Part shown: positions 36,062 through 45,665 of the stretch, piece after piece
Layout of the letters: the number at the start of each line of letters is the position of its first letter
How positions within the stretch are numbered: position 1 is the stretch's first letter
From: Bradyrhizobium japonicum USDA 6
GTDB lineage: Bacteria; Pseudomonadota; Alphaproteobacteria; Rhizobiales; Xanthobacteraceae
DNA length: 64,000 nucleotides
NCBI RefSeq assembly: GCF_000284375.1
Contig: NC_017249.1
Coordinates: 1,240,001-1,304,000 of the forward strand
Direction: 5' to 3'
Position numbers and translations under genes: made by a program
Notes under the pieces: generated by a model
Databases searched by the model: none
What the model was told of the DNA's origin: nothing
The model's input: the letters and a program-made list of their open reading frames with translations, nothing else

Positions 36062-36985
36062 CTAAAGCCCGCCTCGTAAAAGCTCTTCAACTTCAACGCG
36101 TTGTGGGGCGGCCATGCCGCCACCATGGCGGGTGCATTTCAGCGCTGCGGCGGCCGCGGCGAATCGCAGCGCCTCCCGCACCCCCTCGCCCTCGGCGAGG
36201 CGAAGCGTGAACGCGCCATGGAAGACGTCGCCGGCCCCGAGCGTATCGACCGCCTGAACCGGGAGGGCCGGTGTCTCCTCCAGCTCGCCCGCCTCGTTCA
36301 GCCAGATCGTGCCACGCGGGCCGCGCGTGGCGGCGAGGAAGGCCGGCGTCAGTCCTGCGAGGCGCTTCAACGCGCCACCGTCATCGGCGACACCGGCCGT
36401 CTCCTGCATCTGGTCGCTGGCGAACAGCAGGTGCGAGGCGGCCGTGAGCAGGCCGTCCTGCAACGACATCGCGCGATCGACGCCGACGATGACGGGAATG
36501 CCGCGCCGTTGCGCCTCGGCGCAGAGATCGATGCAGAGGGCGCCGCAGCGGCTCTCGACGAGGACCGCGCGGCACTCGGCGAGCAGCGCGTCACCGTCCG
36601 GCAGCTTCACGCTCCACAGAGCCGGATCGCGATAGATTGTGAGCGTCCGTTCGCCCGAGGGCTCGATCAGGATCGCCGAGACCGGCGTGGTCAGGCCGGG
36701 CATGCGCACGACGTGCGTCGTGTCGATGCCTTCACTGGCCATCTGTTCGAGAATGAAGCCGCTCGACGCCTCCCGTGCATCGCCCATCGGGCCTGCGAAG
36801 GAGACCCGGCCACCGAGCCGCGCGATGGCGATCGCAGCATTGAGCGCGTTGCCACCGCAGATCTCGGCGAGATGCGTGGCGTTGGCCTTGCTGCCGCGCG
36901 CGGGCACGGCCTCGACCCGAAAGGTGAGGTCGCGCACGGGAATGCCGATGCAGAGGATGCGCGGCGCGGTCCCTGATGTGGCCAC
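36062..36985 (-). CDS. PfkB family sugar kinase (ribokinase-like)
   Basis: 307 residues of the PfkB/ribokinase fold. The N-terminal GGNALNAAIAIARLGGRVSFAGPMGD signature is at about 43-68. The C-terminal PfkB signature DTLGAGDVFHGAF is at about 250-262 and contains the catalytic aspartate. The sugar phosphorylated is unknown. It is the last gene of a tight operon HIT-nudC-PfkB (13 bases after nudC). Confidence 0.92.
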   Translation of the reverse strand: MATSGTAPRILCIGIPVRDLTFRVEAVPARGSKANATHLAEICGGNALNAAIAIARLGGRVSFAGPMGDAREASSGFILEQMASEGIDTTHVVRMPGLTTPVSAILIEPSGERTLTIYRDPALWSVKLPDGDALLAECRAVLVESRCGALCIDLCAEAQRRGIPVIVGVDRAMSLQDGLLTAASHLLFASDQMQETAGVADDGGALKRLAGLTPAFLAATRGPRGTIWLNEAGELEETPALPVQAVDTLGAGDVFHGAFTLRLAEGEGVREALRFAAAAAALKCTRHGGGMAAPQRVEVEELLRGGL

Positions 36986-36998
36986 CGGCGGCCCCGGC

Positions 36999-37943
36999 TT
37001 ACGCGCCGGTCTTGGTGTGCACCCAGCGGCCGAGCAGGTGGTGGGCGATCGCGAACGGATGCGGGCCGGCGAGCCCGTCCGGATGCGTCCGCGTCAGCAT
37101 CAGCGCGGCCTCCTCGCGCGTGAACCAGCGCGCGTCCTCCAGCTCGGAATGATCGACGACGACGTCCTCGTTCAGCGCCCGCGCGCTGCAGCCGATCATC
37201 AGCGACGACGGATAGGGCCAGGGCTGCGTCATGTAATACTGCACGTCGGTGCAGCGGATTCCGGATTCTTCGAGGATTTCCCGGCGTACCGCGTCTTCGA
37301 TGGTCTCGGCGGCCTCGACGAAGCCGGCGAGACACGAAAACATGCCCGGCGGAAAATGCTTCTGGCGGCCGAGCAGGCACTTCTCGCCGGAAGACACGTG
37401 CATGATCACGACAGGATCGGTGCGCGGGAAATGCTCGGCCTTGCAAGCAGGGCACTCGCGCTTCCAGCCGCCTTCCTTCATCGCGCTGCGCGCACCGCAA
37501 TTGGCGCAATAGCCGTGGCGCTGATGCCAGCTCACCATCGACTTCGCCATCGCGATCGCCGAGAGCTCGTCCGGCGGAATCGCGCCCTGCATCGCCATGC
37601 CGCGCAGCTCGGTGACGGTGTAGTCCTCGCGGCCGATCAGCTTCTCGGCCGCCGCCTGCGGCATCCCCATGCCGAACACCGCGGCGCCGTCGCGCAAACC
37701 TAGGAAGATCGTGCCGGGATTGGCGCCGCATTTCAGCGCCTCGTCGATTCCCAGCAGCGCGCGCGTCTTGTCGCCTTCGCGCTTCACCAGCAGCGAGTCG
37801 CGGCAGACGACATAGGCGCGCGATGATGGCTTCTGCTCCATCGCGAACAGTTTTTCGTCGTCGCGGCGCAGATGCGCGGCGCGATCGAGGACGTTGGTGA
37901 CGAAGGCCGGCTGTCCCAGCGGAAACGAGTCGAATGCTGACAT
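36999..37943 (-). CDS. nudC: NADH pyrophosphatase / NAD-RNA decapping Nudix hydrolase
   Basis: 314 residues. It hydrolyses NAD(H) to NMN(H) and AMP, and NudC proteins also remove NAD caps from RNA 5' ends. A four-cysteine zinc site reads CANCG near 141-145 and CPAC about 15 residues later. The Nudix box starts at GFVEAAE and continues to RREILEESGI (about 198-220), followed by the family SQPWPYPSS-like motif, here TQPWPYPSSLM. It lies between HIT and PfkB genes with gaps of 9 and 13 bases. Confidence 0.95.
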   Translation of the reverse strand: MSAFDSFPLGQPAFVTNVLDRAAHLRRDDEKLFAMEQKPSSRAYVVCRDSLLVKREGDKTRALLGIDEALKCGANPGTIFLGLRDGAAVFGMGMPQAAAEKLIGREDYTVTELRGMAMQGAIPPDELSAIAMAKSMVSWHQRHGYCANCGARSAMKEGGWKRECPACKAEHFPRTDPVVIMHVSSGEKCLLGRQKHFPPGMFSCLAGFVEAAETIEDAVRREILEESGIRCTDVQYYMTQPWPYPSSLMIGCSARALNEDVVVDHSELEDARWFTREEAALMLTRTHPDGLAGPHPFAIAHHLLGRWVHTKTGA

Positions 37944-37952
37944 TTCTTGTTC

Positions 37953-38372
37953 TCAACCCAACCAGATCTTGCGGCGAAGCGCGCTGATGAAAGTCTGCAC
38001 CTCGGTGGCGTCATGCGCCAAGGGCGGCATCACGCCCCAGACCGGCCGCGGCCAGGCGGCGTCACCGGTGCGGCGCGCGATGATGTGGACGTGAAGCTGC
38101 GGCACGAGGTTGCCGAGCGCGGCGACATTGAGCTTGTCGCATTTGGTGATCTCTTTCAGCGCGCGCGAGACGCGGGAGATCTCCGTCATCAGTTGCGCCT
38201 GCTGCACCTCGTCGAGATCGATGATCTCGACCGCATCGGGTCGTCGCGGCACCAGCAGCAGCCAGGGATAATGCGCGTCCTTGATGACCAGTACCTTCGA
38301 CAGCGGCAGGTCGCCGATATCGATGGTGTCCTCTTTCAGGCGGGAGTGCAGTGACCAGGCGGGATCAGACAT
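37953..38372 (-). CDS. HIT family protein with altered histidine triad
   Basis: 139 residues from the ATG at 38372; the longer open frame upstream is antisense to other genes. HIT proteins are nucleotide hydrolases or transferases acting through a His-x-His-x-His triad. Here the motif reads QLHVHIIAR: H94 and H96, where H96 would be the nucleophile, are kept, but the third position is Ile98. It is the first gene of a unit with nudC and the PfkB kinase, which suggests a nucleotide salvage or clean-up role. Confidence 0.9.
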   Translation of the reverse strand: MSDPAWSLHSRLKEDTIDIGDLPLSKVLVIKDAHYPWLLLVPRRPDAVEIIDLDEVQQAQLMTEISRVSRALKEITKCDKLNVAALGNLVPQLHVHIIARRTGDAAWPRPVWGVMPPLAHDATEVQTFISALRRKIWLG

Positions 38373-38476
38373 GAAGGTTTCCGAATGGCCCGATGGGGCG
38401 GGCTTGTTGGCTCCGACCATACGATACCGATTCCCGGAGGGGAAGGATCGGGGCCGCGGGGGCGGCATGCTCCGCT

Positions 38477-38622
38477 GTCGTCCCGGGGCGCGCAAAGCGC
38501 GAACCCGGGACCCATAACCACAGGGAGAAGTTTGGCGAAGATGCGTGGTGACCAGCTCGCGCGAAAACCACTTCCTGTGGTTATGGATTCCGGGTTCGCG
38601 CTTTGCGCGCCCCGGAATGACG
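38477..38622. repeat. Palindromic intergenic repeat, GTCGTCCCGGGGCGCG family
   Basis: GTCGTCCCGGGGCGCGCAAAGC and GCTTTGCGCGCCCCGGAATGAC outer arms, with inner ACCCATAACCACAGG/CCTGTGGTTATGG arms and an AGAAGTTTGGCG spacer. It is the longest inverted repeat of the window and lies upstream of the HIT operon and downstream of the enolase gene. Confidence 0.85.
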
Positions 38623-38626
38623 GAAA

Positions 38627-39754
38627 CTACGCCTCCGCAAGCACCCGCGCATTGGCGCGGATGGAGGCCTCGCTGACGCGGATGCCGAGACCCGGGCCGT
38701 CGGGCACCACGACATGGCCGGCGCGGTTGGCAACGCGCTCTTCCAGCACGTCCTCGGTCAGCACGTGATGCGGCATGTAGAATTCGCAGCCGAGCGAGAT
38801 GCCCGGCGTTGCCGCGATCAGCTGCGTCCCGGCGGCAAGCCCGATGCCGCCCTCCCACAGCGTGCCGCCATAGCCGGGCAGGCCGGCGATGTCGGCGATC
38901 GCCATGATCGCCTGCGCCTCGAACAGGCCGCCGGCCTTCATCAGCTTGACCGAGACGGCATCGGCGGCCTCGCGGCGCACCACCTCCATCATGTCGCGGC
39001 GGTCGAAGCAGCTTTCGTCGGCGAGAACGGGTGTTTCCAGCGCCGCGGTGAGCTGCGCCATCACGTCGAGAAATTTGCGCGGCACCGGCTGCTCGATGAA
39101 GGTCGGCGCGAATTCCTCGACATCGCGCAAAATCTTGATCGCGCCGAACGGCGCCAGCGCCTGGTTGTAATCGACGCGCAGATCGACCTTGTCGCCGAAT
39201 TCCTTGCGGATCGCTTCGAGATGATCGAGGTCCTCGCGATGCGGTTTTACGCCGGTCTTGACCTTGTAGATGACGTTGCCGTCCGGAACCATTTTTCGCA
39301 TGCGTTCGAGATCGGCGGCGAAATCGGGATCGGCGATGGAGAAGGAGAGGGGAATCGTGTCTCGCACGCGGCCGCCGAGCAGGTCGGCGACCGACAATCC
39401 CGACGATTTGCCGACGATGTCGAGCAGCGCCATCTCGATCGCGACCTTGGCCTCGGCATGACCGACCAGCGCGCGGTCGAACTCGGCCATCAGCGCGCGG
39501 ATGCGGCGCACGGGTTTGCCGAGCAAGATCGGTCGCAGATAGATGTCGAGCGCGGAGAAGGCCGCTTCCGGCGTCCCCGTGAACACTTCCCACGGAGCTG
39601 CTTCGCCCCAGCCGATCACACCGTCGCTGGCGGTGAGCTCGATCAGCACGCGCTTCACCGTACCCTTGACGTTGCCGACGCCCTGGAGGCGCGCCATCTT
39701 GATCGGGCTCTCGATCAGGAACAGCCTGATGCGTTCGACGGTCGCTTCGGTCAT
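38627..39754 (-). CDS. Mandelate racemase/muconate lactonizing enzyme family protein
   Basis: 375 residues of the enolase superfamily, muconate lactonizing subgroup. The catalytic K-x-K is YKVKTG (about 161-166). The metal ligands are an Asp in RVDYNQ, a Glu in FIEQPVP and an Asp in LADES, and the opposing lysine lies in [10 protein letters not shown]. It may cycloisomerise muconate or epimerise or racemise an amino acid derivative. It is the last gene of an operon with an ABC importer and an SDR enzyme; it overlaps the SDR gene by four bases. Confidence 0.9.
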   Translation of the reverse strand: MTEATVERIRLFLIESPIKMARLQGVGNVKGTVKRVLIELTASDGVIGWGEAAPWEVFTGTPEAAFSALDIYLRPILLGKPVRRIRALMAEFDRALVGHAEAKVAIEMALLDIVGKSSGLSVADLLGGRVRDTIPLSFSIADPDFAADLERMRKMVPDGNVIYKVKTGVKPHREDLDHLEAIRKEFGDKVDLRVDYNQALAPFGAIKILRDVEEFAPTFIEQPVPRKFLDVMAQLTAALETPVLADESCFDRRDMMEVVRREAADAVSVKLMKAGGLFEAQAIMAIADIAGLPGYGGTLWEGGIGLAAGTQLIAATPGISLGCEFYMPHHVLTEDVLEERVANRAGHVVVPDGPGLGIRVSEASIRANARVLAEA

Positions 39755-40506
39755 GTCAGGCCTCCATTGACGTGCCAGACCTGGCCGGTGACGTAGGATG
39801 CCTTCGGCGATGCCAGGAAGGCGATGATCTCGGCCACTTCTTCCGGTCGCCCGCGGCGGCGCATCGGGATCAGCGCTTCGGTGGTCGCGATCTGCTCGGG
39901 CGAGAGCCGGCTCTCGCTCGGCTTGTCCTTGATGATGAGGCCGGGTGACACAGCATTGACGGTGATGCCGTCCTTTGCGAGCTCGATCGCGGTGAGACGC
40001 ACCAGCGCTTCGAGCGCGGAGCGGCTTGCCGCCGTTGCGGCAAAGGGTGCGAATTCCGGCCGTATCGCATGCGCGACGAAAGAGGAGACCGCCACGATCC
40101 GCGCATCGCGCCCGTCACGCAGCAGCGGCAGCGCGGCGTCGACCAGCCGCGTGAAGGCCAGTGCAGACTCGTCCATCGCCTGCCGGAATTGATCCGCCGG
40201 CGTGCCGATCGCGCTGCCGCGGCGGGCATGACCGCCGACCAGGATCAATCCGTCGAGCCGTCCGAAAGTGCGTTGCGCGGCGGCGACGGCGTCGGTGACG
40301 GCTGCTTCTTCGGCGAGATCGCCCAGGCATTTTGCGACGGCGGTGCCTTTTGCTTCGGCTTCGGCCGCGGCGGCATCGAGACCTTCCGTGTTCGAGCGGG
40401 TGTGGAGCAGAAGCGCGGTGCCGGGCGCCGCGAGCAGCTTTGCGGTGGCGCGGCCGATGCCGCTGGCGGCGCCGGTGACGAGATAGGCGCGATCGATATC
40501 AGGCAT
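39751..40506 (-). CDS. SDR family oxidoreductase
   Basis: 251 residues from the ATG at 40506; a GTG just upstream is also open. It is a classical short-chain dehydrogenase with the cofactor motif [11 protein letters not shown] (about 10-20). There is an unusual active-site region where SSFVAHA is followed by [13 protein letters not shown], so the Tyr of Y-x3-K is not obvious. VNAVSPGLI and a C-terminal [14 protein letters not shown] follow. Its start shares one base with the ATPase stop (TGATG) and its stop overlaps the enolase start (ATGA). The substrate is probably the compound imported by this operon. Confidence 0.9.
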   Translation of the reverse strand: MPDIDRAYLVTGAASGIGRATAKLLAAPGTALLLHTRSNTEGLDAAAAEAEAKGTAVAKCLGDLAEEAAVTDAVAAAQRTFGRLDGLILVGGHARRGSAIGTPADQFRQAMDESALAFTRLVDAALPLLRDGRDARIVAVSSFVAHAIRPEFAPFAATAASRSALEALVRLTAIELAKDGITVNAVSPGLIIKDKPSESRLSPEQIATTEALIPMRRRGRPEEVAEIIAFLASPKASYVTGQVWHVNGGLT

Positions 40507-41312
40507 CACGGTGCTACGTTGGCCGGCGGCAACGCGCCGGTGCGGTGGAAATGGCTGAGGAAGGCGCGCGTCGCGGCCTCCTGCGGATTGTCGATCACCT
40601 GCCGCGCCGGACCTTCCTCGACCACGATTCCGTCGCGCATGAAGGTGAGGCGGTCGGCGACCTCGCGGGCGAAGGCGATCTCATGGGTCACGATCACCAT
40701 GGTCATGCCTTCCGAGGCCAGCCGCTGCATGACGGCGAGCACCTCGCCGACGAGTTCGGGATCGAGCGCCGAGGTGGCCTCGTCGAACAGCATCACGTCC
40801 GGCTCCATCGCCAGCGCACGCGCGATCGCGACGCGCTGCTTCTGCCCGCCCGACAGCGTCGCCGGATATTGATCGGCCTTTTCCGCAAGGCCTACCTTGG
40901 CAAGCTGCGCGCGCGCGAGCTTCTCGGCGTCCGCCTTGGCCATGCGGCGCACGGTGACGGGGCCCTCCATGACGTTCTGAAGCGTCGTCATGTGCGGGAA
41001 CAGGTTGAAGTGCTGGAACACCATGCCGGTGGTGGCGCGGAATTTGGCCAGCGTCTTCACGTCGGGGAGCTTCGAACCATCGCCGAACGCAAAGCGCGTA
41101 TCGCCGACGCGGACGCTGCCGCCGTCGGGTACGACCAGCAGATTGATGCAGCGGAGCAGTGTCGACTTGCCGGAGCCGGATGGGCCGATCAGCGCCACAA
41201 CGCCCCCCTTGGCCACGTCGAGGCTGATGTTCTTCAAAACCTCGTTGCTGCCGAAGCTCTTGCGAAGGCTGCGGATCTCGATCTTCGAAGTGTTCCTGGA
41301 TGGCTCGCTCAT
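40506..41312 (-). CDS. Polar amino acid ABC transporter ATP-binding protein
   Basis: 268 residues with Walker [10 protein letters not shown] (about 40-48), Q-loop, signature [15 protein letters not shown], Walker [13 protein letters not shown] and the H-loop VTHE. It is of the GlnQ/HisP type, which powers uptake of polar amino acids or opines. It overlaps the permease gene by four bases upstream and touches the SDR gene by one base downstream. Confidence 0.95.
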   Translation of the reverse strand: MSEPSRNTSKIEIRSLRKSFGSNEVLKNISLDVAKGGVVALIGPSGSGKSTLLRCINLLVVPDGGSVRVGDTRFAFGDGSKLPDVKTLAKFRATTGMVFQHFNLFPHMTTLQNVMEGPVTVRRMAKADAEKLARAQLAKVGLAEKADQYPATLSGGQKQRVAIARALAMEPDVMLFDEATSALDPELVGEVLAVMQRLASEGMTMVIVTHEIAFAREVADRLTFMRDGIVVEEGPARQVIDNPQEAATRAFLSHFHRTGALPPANVAP

Positions 41313-41971
41313 TCGCTGACCGCCAGTCGCTTCTCGCCGCGGCGGACGATGATGGTCAGGGGAATCAGGATCGCCGCATAGGCGACCGCGACCGCGGTGT
41401 AGGTCTCCAGCGGCCGGTAGCTGTCATGGGCGGCGACCTGGCTCTGGTAGACGAGGTCGGGCACGGCGAGCACCGAAACCAGCGAGGTGTTCTTGAACTG
41501 GATGATCGACTGGTTCATCAGCGCCGGGATCATGCGCTTGATCGCCTGCGGCAGCACGATGCGCCGCATGCCCTGGCCGGGCGTCATTCCGAGCGCGGCG
41601 CCTGCTTCCGACTGGCCCTTGTCGATCGAGATGATGCCGCCGCGGATGATCTCGGAATAGAACGAGCCGCCATAGAGCGAGAGCGCGAGCGCCGAGGCCG
41701 TGATCGGCGTCATCTCGACGCCGGCGAGGATCGGCAGCGCGTAATAGAACCAGATCAGCTGCACCAGGATCGGCGTGCAGCGGAACGCCTCGATGAAGGT
41801 AAGGGCGACCAGACGCACCGCCTTGAAGCGCGACAGGCTGCCGAACGCGCCGAACAGGCCGAAGACGAGACCGAGCACGACGATGACCACGGTGAAGCCG
41901 ACGGTGACGCCGAGCCCGTTGAGAAAGAGCCAGCGATAGCTCCAGAGGATGCCGAAGTCCCACTGATACAT
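41309..41971 (-). CDS. Polar amino acid ABC transporter permease
   Basis: 220 residues with five or six membrane spans and the ATPase-coupling loop [21 protein letters not shown] (about 126-146, quoted in part). It belongs to the HisM/GlnP type, in which one permease gene may form a homodimer, since no second permease is found here. It lies 121 bases downstream of the solute-binding gene, across a palindromic repeat, and overlaps the ATPase gene by four bases. Confidence 0.93.
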   Translation of the reverse strand: MYQWDFGILWSYRWLFLNGLGVTVGFTVVIVVLGLVFGLFGAFGSLSRFKAVRLVALTFIEAFRCTPILVQLIWFYYALPILAGVEMTPITASALALSLYGGSFYSEIIRGGIISIDKGQSEAGAALGMTPGQGMRRIVLPQAIKRMIPALMNQSIIQFKNTSLVSVLAVPDLVYQSQVAAHDSYRPLETYTAVAVAYAAILIPLTIIVRRGEKRLAVSE

Positions 41972-42004
41972 GCGTGTTTAACTCGTCGTGGGTGCCGTTG
42001 GCAC

Positions 42005-42084
42005 CGTCGTTCCGGGGCGATGCAAAGCATCGAACCCGGAACCTCGAGATTCCGGGTTCTCGCTTCGCGAGCCCCGGAATGACA
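42005..42084. repeat. Palindromic intergenic repeat, GTCGTTCCGGGGC family, inside an operon
   Basis: CGTCGTTCCGGGGC and GCCCCGGAATGACA arms, with inner hairpins GATGCAAAGCATC and TTCTCGCTTCGCGAG-like. Unlike most copies it lies inside a transcription unit, between the solute-binding protein and permease genes, where a hairpin could protect the upstream mRNA and set unequal protein amounts. Confidence 0.8.
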
Positions 42085-42092
42085 GTGGGAGA

Positions 42093-42941
42093 TTACAGCG
42101 AAACGCCCGGCGGAATGTCCGCTTCGGTCACGCCCACCAGCTCCATGTTGGTGATGATCGCGTTGCGGATGAAGCCGAGGCCCTTGTTGAAGTCGATCCA
42201 GGTGTTGACGTAGTCGCGGAAGGTCTTGTCGTTCTCGCGGCGGAAGCCGGCATTCGACGTGGTGGCGAAGATCGGCGTCGGCAGCACGAACTGGCCGAGC
42301 GAAGGATTCTTCTTCAGCACGGTCAGCGACAGCATGGTGATCAGGCACTGCGCGTCGACGCGGCCGGTCTGCAGCGCGGCGGTGGCATCGTCGGCGGTCT
42401 TCAGTCGCGAGATCTGCGCCTTCGGCGTCAGGCGGCTGACGACCTGGTCGTGCGACGAGCCCTGGTCGACGGCGATCTTGACGTCGGGCGAGTTCAGCTC
42501 GGCCCAGCTCTTCGGCTTGAAGTCCTTCTTGCAGAGGATGCCGAAGGCGTTGTTGAAGACCGGCACCGAGAAGTCGACCACCAGCGCGCGCTTCGGGGTC
42601 GGGTTGAGGCCGAAGAAGATGTCGATCTTGTTGGACTGCAGATCGAGCACCGAATTGCCCCAGGTCGTCTCGGTGATCTCGAGCTCGGCTTCCATGTCGT
42701 CGGCCAGCCCTTTGGCGATGTCGATGTAGAAGCCCTTCCACTGGCCGCTGGCGAGGTCCTTCATGTAATAGGGTGCGCCGCCGCCGACCGCGCCGATCCG
42801 CATCTTCTTGGTACGGCGGATACGGGCGAAGGTCGATTCGTTGGGATCCGCTGCGGTCTGCGCCACGGCCGGTGAGGCCAGCGTGGCCGCAGCCATCGCG
42901 CCAAGTCCGACAATCGATGCGACATCACGACGTGTAACCAT
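42093..42941 (-). CDS. Solute-binding protein of the polar amino acid ABC transporter
   Basis: 282 residues from the ATG at 42941, which gives a Tat-like signal (TRRDVASIVGLGAMAAATLA, cleavage after AVAQ). The SBP family 3 domain follows, with a GAPYYMKD segment, GFYIDIAKGLADDM and VVDFSVPVFNN. An upstream ATG at 43010 would add 23 residues before the signal and is less likely. It captures the ligand for the permease-ATPase pair encoded downstream; the ligand is unknown but probably an amino acid-like acid. Confidence 0.92.
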   Translation of the reverse strand: MVTRRDVASIVGLGAMAAATLASPAVAQTAADPNESTFARIRRTKKMRIGAVGGGAPYYMKDLASGQWKGFYIDIAKGLADDMEAELEITETTWGNSVLDLQSNKIDIFFGLNPTPKRALVVDFSVPVFNNAFGILCKKDFKPKSWAELNSPDVKIAVDQGSSHDQVVSRLTPKAQISRLKTADDATAALQTGRVDAQCLITMLSLTVLKKNPSLGQFVLPTPIFATTSNAGFRRENDKTFRDYVNTWIDFNKGLGFIRNAIITNMELVGVTEADIPPGVSL

Positions 42942-43382
42942 TTTGAGGAATCGCTTTTCTGGTTGGATGAAGGTGTTTGGTTGATCTCGCGCGAAAAATT
43001 CACCCATCAATCGGCGTCAGCCGGCTGAAAAATGCTCTGGATCGGACTTTCGCGCACCCTTTGTTTCGGTTCCGGCAGGATTTCATAGAAAGGCGCTGCC
43101 GGGCGGGCCCTGTCAAGACTCGATTGCCTGAGGGATGTGCGGGGCCTCGAAGATGGGCAGGGAGCCTATCGGCCATGACGCTTTCCGAGGCGAACGTCCG
43201 CATCTGCGCTTCGCGACAGGCGCGCCGCGGCGAGCGCGAGGGAAGGTCGGGCGAGCGCGTCGGCTCTAGCTATTTTCGCGAGAAAATTGAGAGGCTTCGG
43301 CGGTTCGCTTTAAAAATGCGAACGGCGCCCTGTCGGCGCCGTTCGCCGAAGACGGCGAGAGGTCGGTGCGGATCGACCGACC
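42942..43382. other. 441-base gap between the ABC operon and catalase
   Basis: Holds the promoter region of the solute-binding gene, a perfect short palindrome (ATTTTC-GCGA-GAAAAT at 43272-43287) and the catalase terminator at its right end. The open frame on the plus strand through 42977-43672 has no family features and runs into catalase antisense, so I do not call it a gene. Confidence 0.6.
43311..43346 (-). terminator. Rho-independent terminator of catalase
   Basis: Perfect 12-bp stem (GCGAACGGCGCC and GGCGCCGTTCGC, 43318-43346) with a five-base loop, followed on the minus strand by ATTTTTA. It is the clearest intrinsic terminator in the window. Confidence 0.88.
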
Positions 43383-44864
43383 CTATTCTGCGGCCTTTTC
43401 CGTACCCTTGGCACGAACGGTCGCGAGGCGCGTCAGCGCGTCGCGGACACCGGCGCCATAGGCGGGATCGGCCTTGGCGCAGTTGGCGATGTGCCGTTCC
43501 TGGATCGGAATGGCAGCGGCGCCTACAGCACGCGCCGTGTTGTCGAACAGAGCCTGCCGCTGGGCTGCGTTCATCTTGCGAAAGAGGTCGCCGGGCTGCC
43601 GATAGTGATCGTCGTCGATGCGGTGATCCCAATGTGCGGCCGCACCATCGATCTCGAGCGGCGGCTCGTTGAGATCGGGCTGGTCCGTCCACTCGCCGCG
43701 GCTGTTCGGGAAATAGGTCGGCGTCCTCCCCTGATTGCCGTCGGTCCGCATTGCGCCATCGCGATGGTAGCTGTGATACGGGCATTTCGGCGCGTTGACG
43801 GGGATCAGATGATGGTTGACGCCGAGGCGATAGCGCGCCGCGTCCCCGTAGGAGAACAGCCTCGCCTGCAGCATCTTGTCGGGCGAGAAGCCGATGCCCG
43901 GAACGACATGGGCCGGCGAGAAGGAGGCCTGTTCGACCTCGGCGAAGACGTTTTCCGGATTGCGGTTCAGCTCGAAAGTGCCGACCTCGATCAGCGGGAA
44001 GTCCGCCTTCGGCCAGACCTTGGTCAGGTCGAACGGGTTGAAGGCAAACGCCTTCGCCTGATCGTCGGTCATGATCTGCACGAACATCGTCCAGCGCGGG
44101 AAATCGCCGCGTTCGATGCTCTCGAACAGGTCGCGCTGGTGAGTCTCGCGGTCCTTGCCGATGAGGGCTTCGGCCTCGGCGTCGGTCAGGTTTTCGATGC
44201 CCTGCTGCGTCCGGAAGTGAAACTTCACCCAGGTCCGCTCATTGGCGGCATTGATGAAGCTGTAGGTATGGCTGCCGAAGCCATGCATGTGCCTGAAGCT
44301 CCTGGGGAGGCCACGCTCGCTCATCACGATGGTGACCTGGTGCAGAGCCTCCGGCAACAACGTCCAGAAATCCCAATTGTTGTCGGCGCTGCGCATCCCG
44401 GTCCGGGGATCGCGCTTGATGGCGTGATTGAGGTCGGGAAAGCGCAAGGGATCGCGGAAGAAGAACACGGGCGTGTTGTTGCCCACCATGTCCCAATTGC
44501 CTTCCTCGGTGTAGAACTTCAGCGCAAAGCCGCGGATGTCGCGTTCGGCGTCGGCTGCGCCGCGCTCGCCCGCCACCGTCGAGAAGCGCGCGAACATCGG
44601 CGTGACCTTGCCGATCTCCGAGAAGATCCTGGCCTTGCTATAGCGGGAGATGTCATGGGTGACCGTGAAGGTCCCGAAGGCGCCGGATCCCTTGGCGTGC
44701 ATGCGTCGCTCGGGAATCACCTCGCGATCGAAGTGAGCCAGCTTCTCGATCAGCCAGACATCCTGCAACAATGCGGGGCCGCGACGGCCGGCGGTCATGA
44801 TGTTGAGATTGTCGCTGACGGGAGCGCCGGTCGCGTGCGTGAGATGGGGTCGTTTGTCGCTCAT
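43383..44864 (-). CDS. Monofunctional heme catalase
   Basis: 493 residues from the ATG at 44864 (MSDKRPHLT), a small-subunit clade catalase without the C-terminal flavodoxin-like extension. It decomposes hydrogen peroxide. The catalytic histidine lies in [12 protein letters not shown] (about 53-64), the asparagine in [13 protein letters not shown], and the proximal heme tyrosine in [14 protein letters not shown] (about 333-346). It ends at a strong terminator. The HD hydrolase gene ends 56 bases upstream on the same strand. Confidence 0.96.
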   Translation of the reverse strand: MSDKRPHLTHATGAPVSDNLNIMTAGRRGPALLQDVWLIEKLAHFDREVIPERRMHAKGSGAFGTFTVTHDISRYSKARIFSEIGKVTPMFARFSTVAGERGAADAERDIRGFALKFYTEEGNWDMVGNNTPVFFFRDPLRFPDLNHAIKRDPRTGMRSADNNWDFWTLLPEALHQVTIVMSERGLPRSFRHMHGFGSHTYSFINAANERTWVKFHFRTQQGIENLTDAEAEALIGKDRETHQRDLFESIERGDFPRWTMFVQIMTDDQAKAFAFNPFDLTKVWPKADFPLIEVGTFELNRNPENVFAEVEQASFSPAHVVPGIGFSPDKMLQARLFSYGDAARYRLGVNHHLIPVNAPKCPYHSYHRDGAMRTDGNQGRTPTYFPNSRGEWTDQPDLNEPPLEIDGAAAHWDHRIDDDHYRQPGDLFRKMNAAQRQALFDNTARAVGAAAIPIQERHIANCAKADPAYGAGVRDALTRLATVRAKGTEKAAE

Positions 44865-44920
44865 GTCGTAAGTCCTGGTCGATGATTGGGGCGGGGATTC
44901 GCAACGGCAGCGAATTGCGT

Positions 44921-45562
44921 TCAGCCGTGCCAATGCGAGTTGCGGATGACGCTGCAGAAATTGCCACGATGGAAATGCGGCTCCTTGTCGGCGATGACGT
45001 CGGCCTTGACGTTGCCGAACGTCGTATCAGGCCGATGTTTGATGCCGTCGTAGAAGGCCTGGATGATGTCTTCCTTGAAATGCGCTGTGCGCGGAAACGC
45101 CTTCACGACCGCCTCGCGCTCCGCGTCGGAATATTCGCCGTAGGTGAGCCCGAGCACGTCCATCTCGACACCCGCGGTCACCAGCGCGACGACGGGGTGC
45201 ATGTGCTGAGGGACGCCCGGCGTCGTGTGCAGGGCGATCGCGGTCCACACCGTGTAAGCGTCGGCTTCCGAAATGCCGTGGCTGCGCAGGAAGTCGCGCG
45301 CGGCGTGCGCGCCGTCGACCTCGAACCGCTCGTGCTGGCTGCCATGGCCCGGCATCAGGCCGATGTCGTGAAACATCGCGCCGGCGTAAAGCAGCTCGCG
45401 GTCGAAGGTCAGCCCACGGCGGACGCCGGCCATCGCGCCGAACTGGTAGACGCGGCTGGAATGGTTGAAGAGCAAATCCGTTTCGGTGTCGCGGATGTAT
45501 TCGGTGATGGCACGCGCCAGCTTGCTGTCGGGAATGACGGCGGCCTCGGTGATTTCTGACAT
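44921..45562 (-). CDS. HD-domain hydrolase, cyanamide hydratase-like
   Basis: 213 residues with an HD metal-dependent hydrolase domain: [10 protein letters not shown] (about 33-42), the HD pair in [10 protein letters not shown] (about 60-69), and a later histidine in [10 protein letters not shown]. The RVYQFG segment and spacing recall the fungal cyanamide hydratase/DDI2 group, but a phosphohydrolase role is equally possible. The C-terminus [18 protein letters not shown] is histidine-rich. It is divergent from the disrupted GlxA-type regulator (103 bases apart), which may once have controlled it, and upstream of catalase. Confidence 0.82.
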   Translation of the reverse strand: MSEITEAAVIPDSKLARAITEYIRDTETDLLFNHSSRVYQFGAMAGVRRGLTFDRELLYAGAMFHDIGLMPGHGSQHERFEVDGAHAARDFLRSHGISEADAYTVWTAIALHTTPGVPQHMHPVVALVTAGVEMDVLGLTYGEYSDAEREAVVKAFPRTAHFKEDIIQAFYDGIKHRPDTTFGNVKADVIADKEPHFHRGNFCSVIRNSHWHG

Positions 45563-45665
45563 GGGCAGCTCCTGAAATTTCGATCGCGTTCAATGTAAAT
45601 CCGGGCTACGTTGTCTTAAATCGACGTAATACGTCTAAAACGGACAAATCCGGATCGAGGCGGAC

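Noticed and set aside
37953..39593. Reading the HIT frame as a 546-residue fusion
   Set aside because: The added part is antisense or out of frame over the enolase gene and an inverted repeat; the HIT ATG at 38372 explains the family match.
42977..43672. Long plus-strand open frame of 231 codons across the gap before catalase
   Set aside because: It is arginine-rich, shows no family motifs, runs antisense into catalase and has no good ribosome site. High-GC shadow frame.
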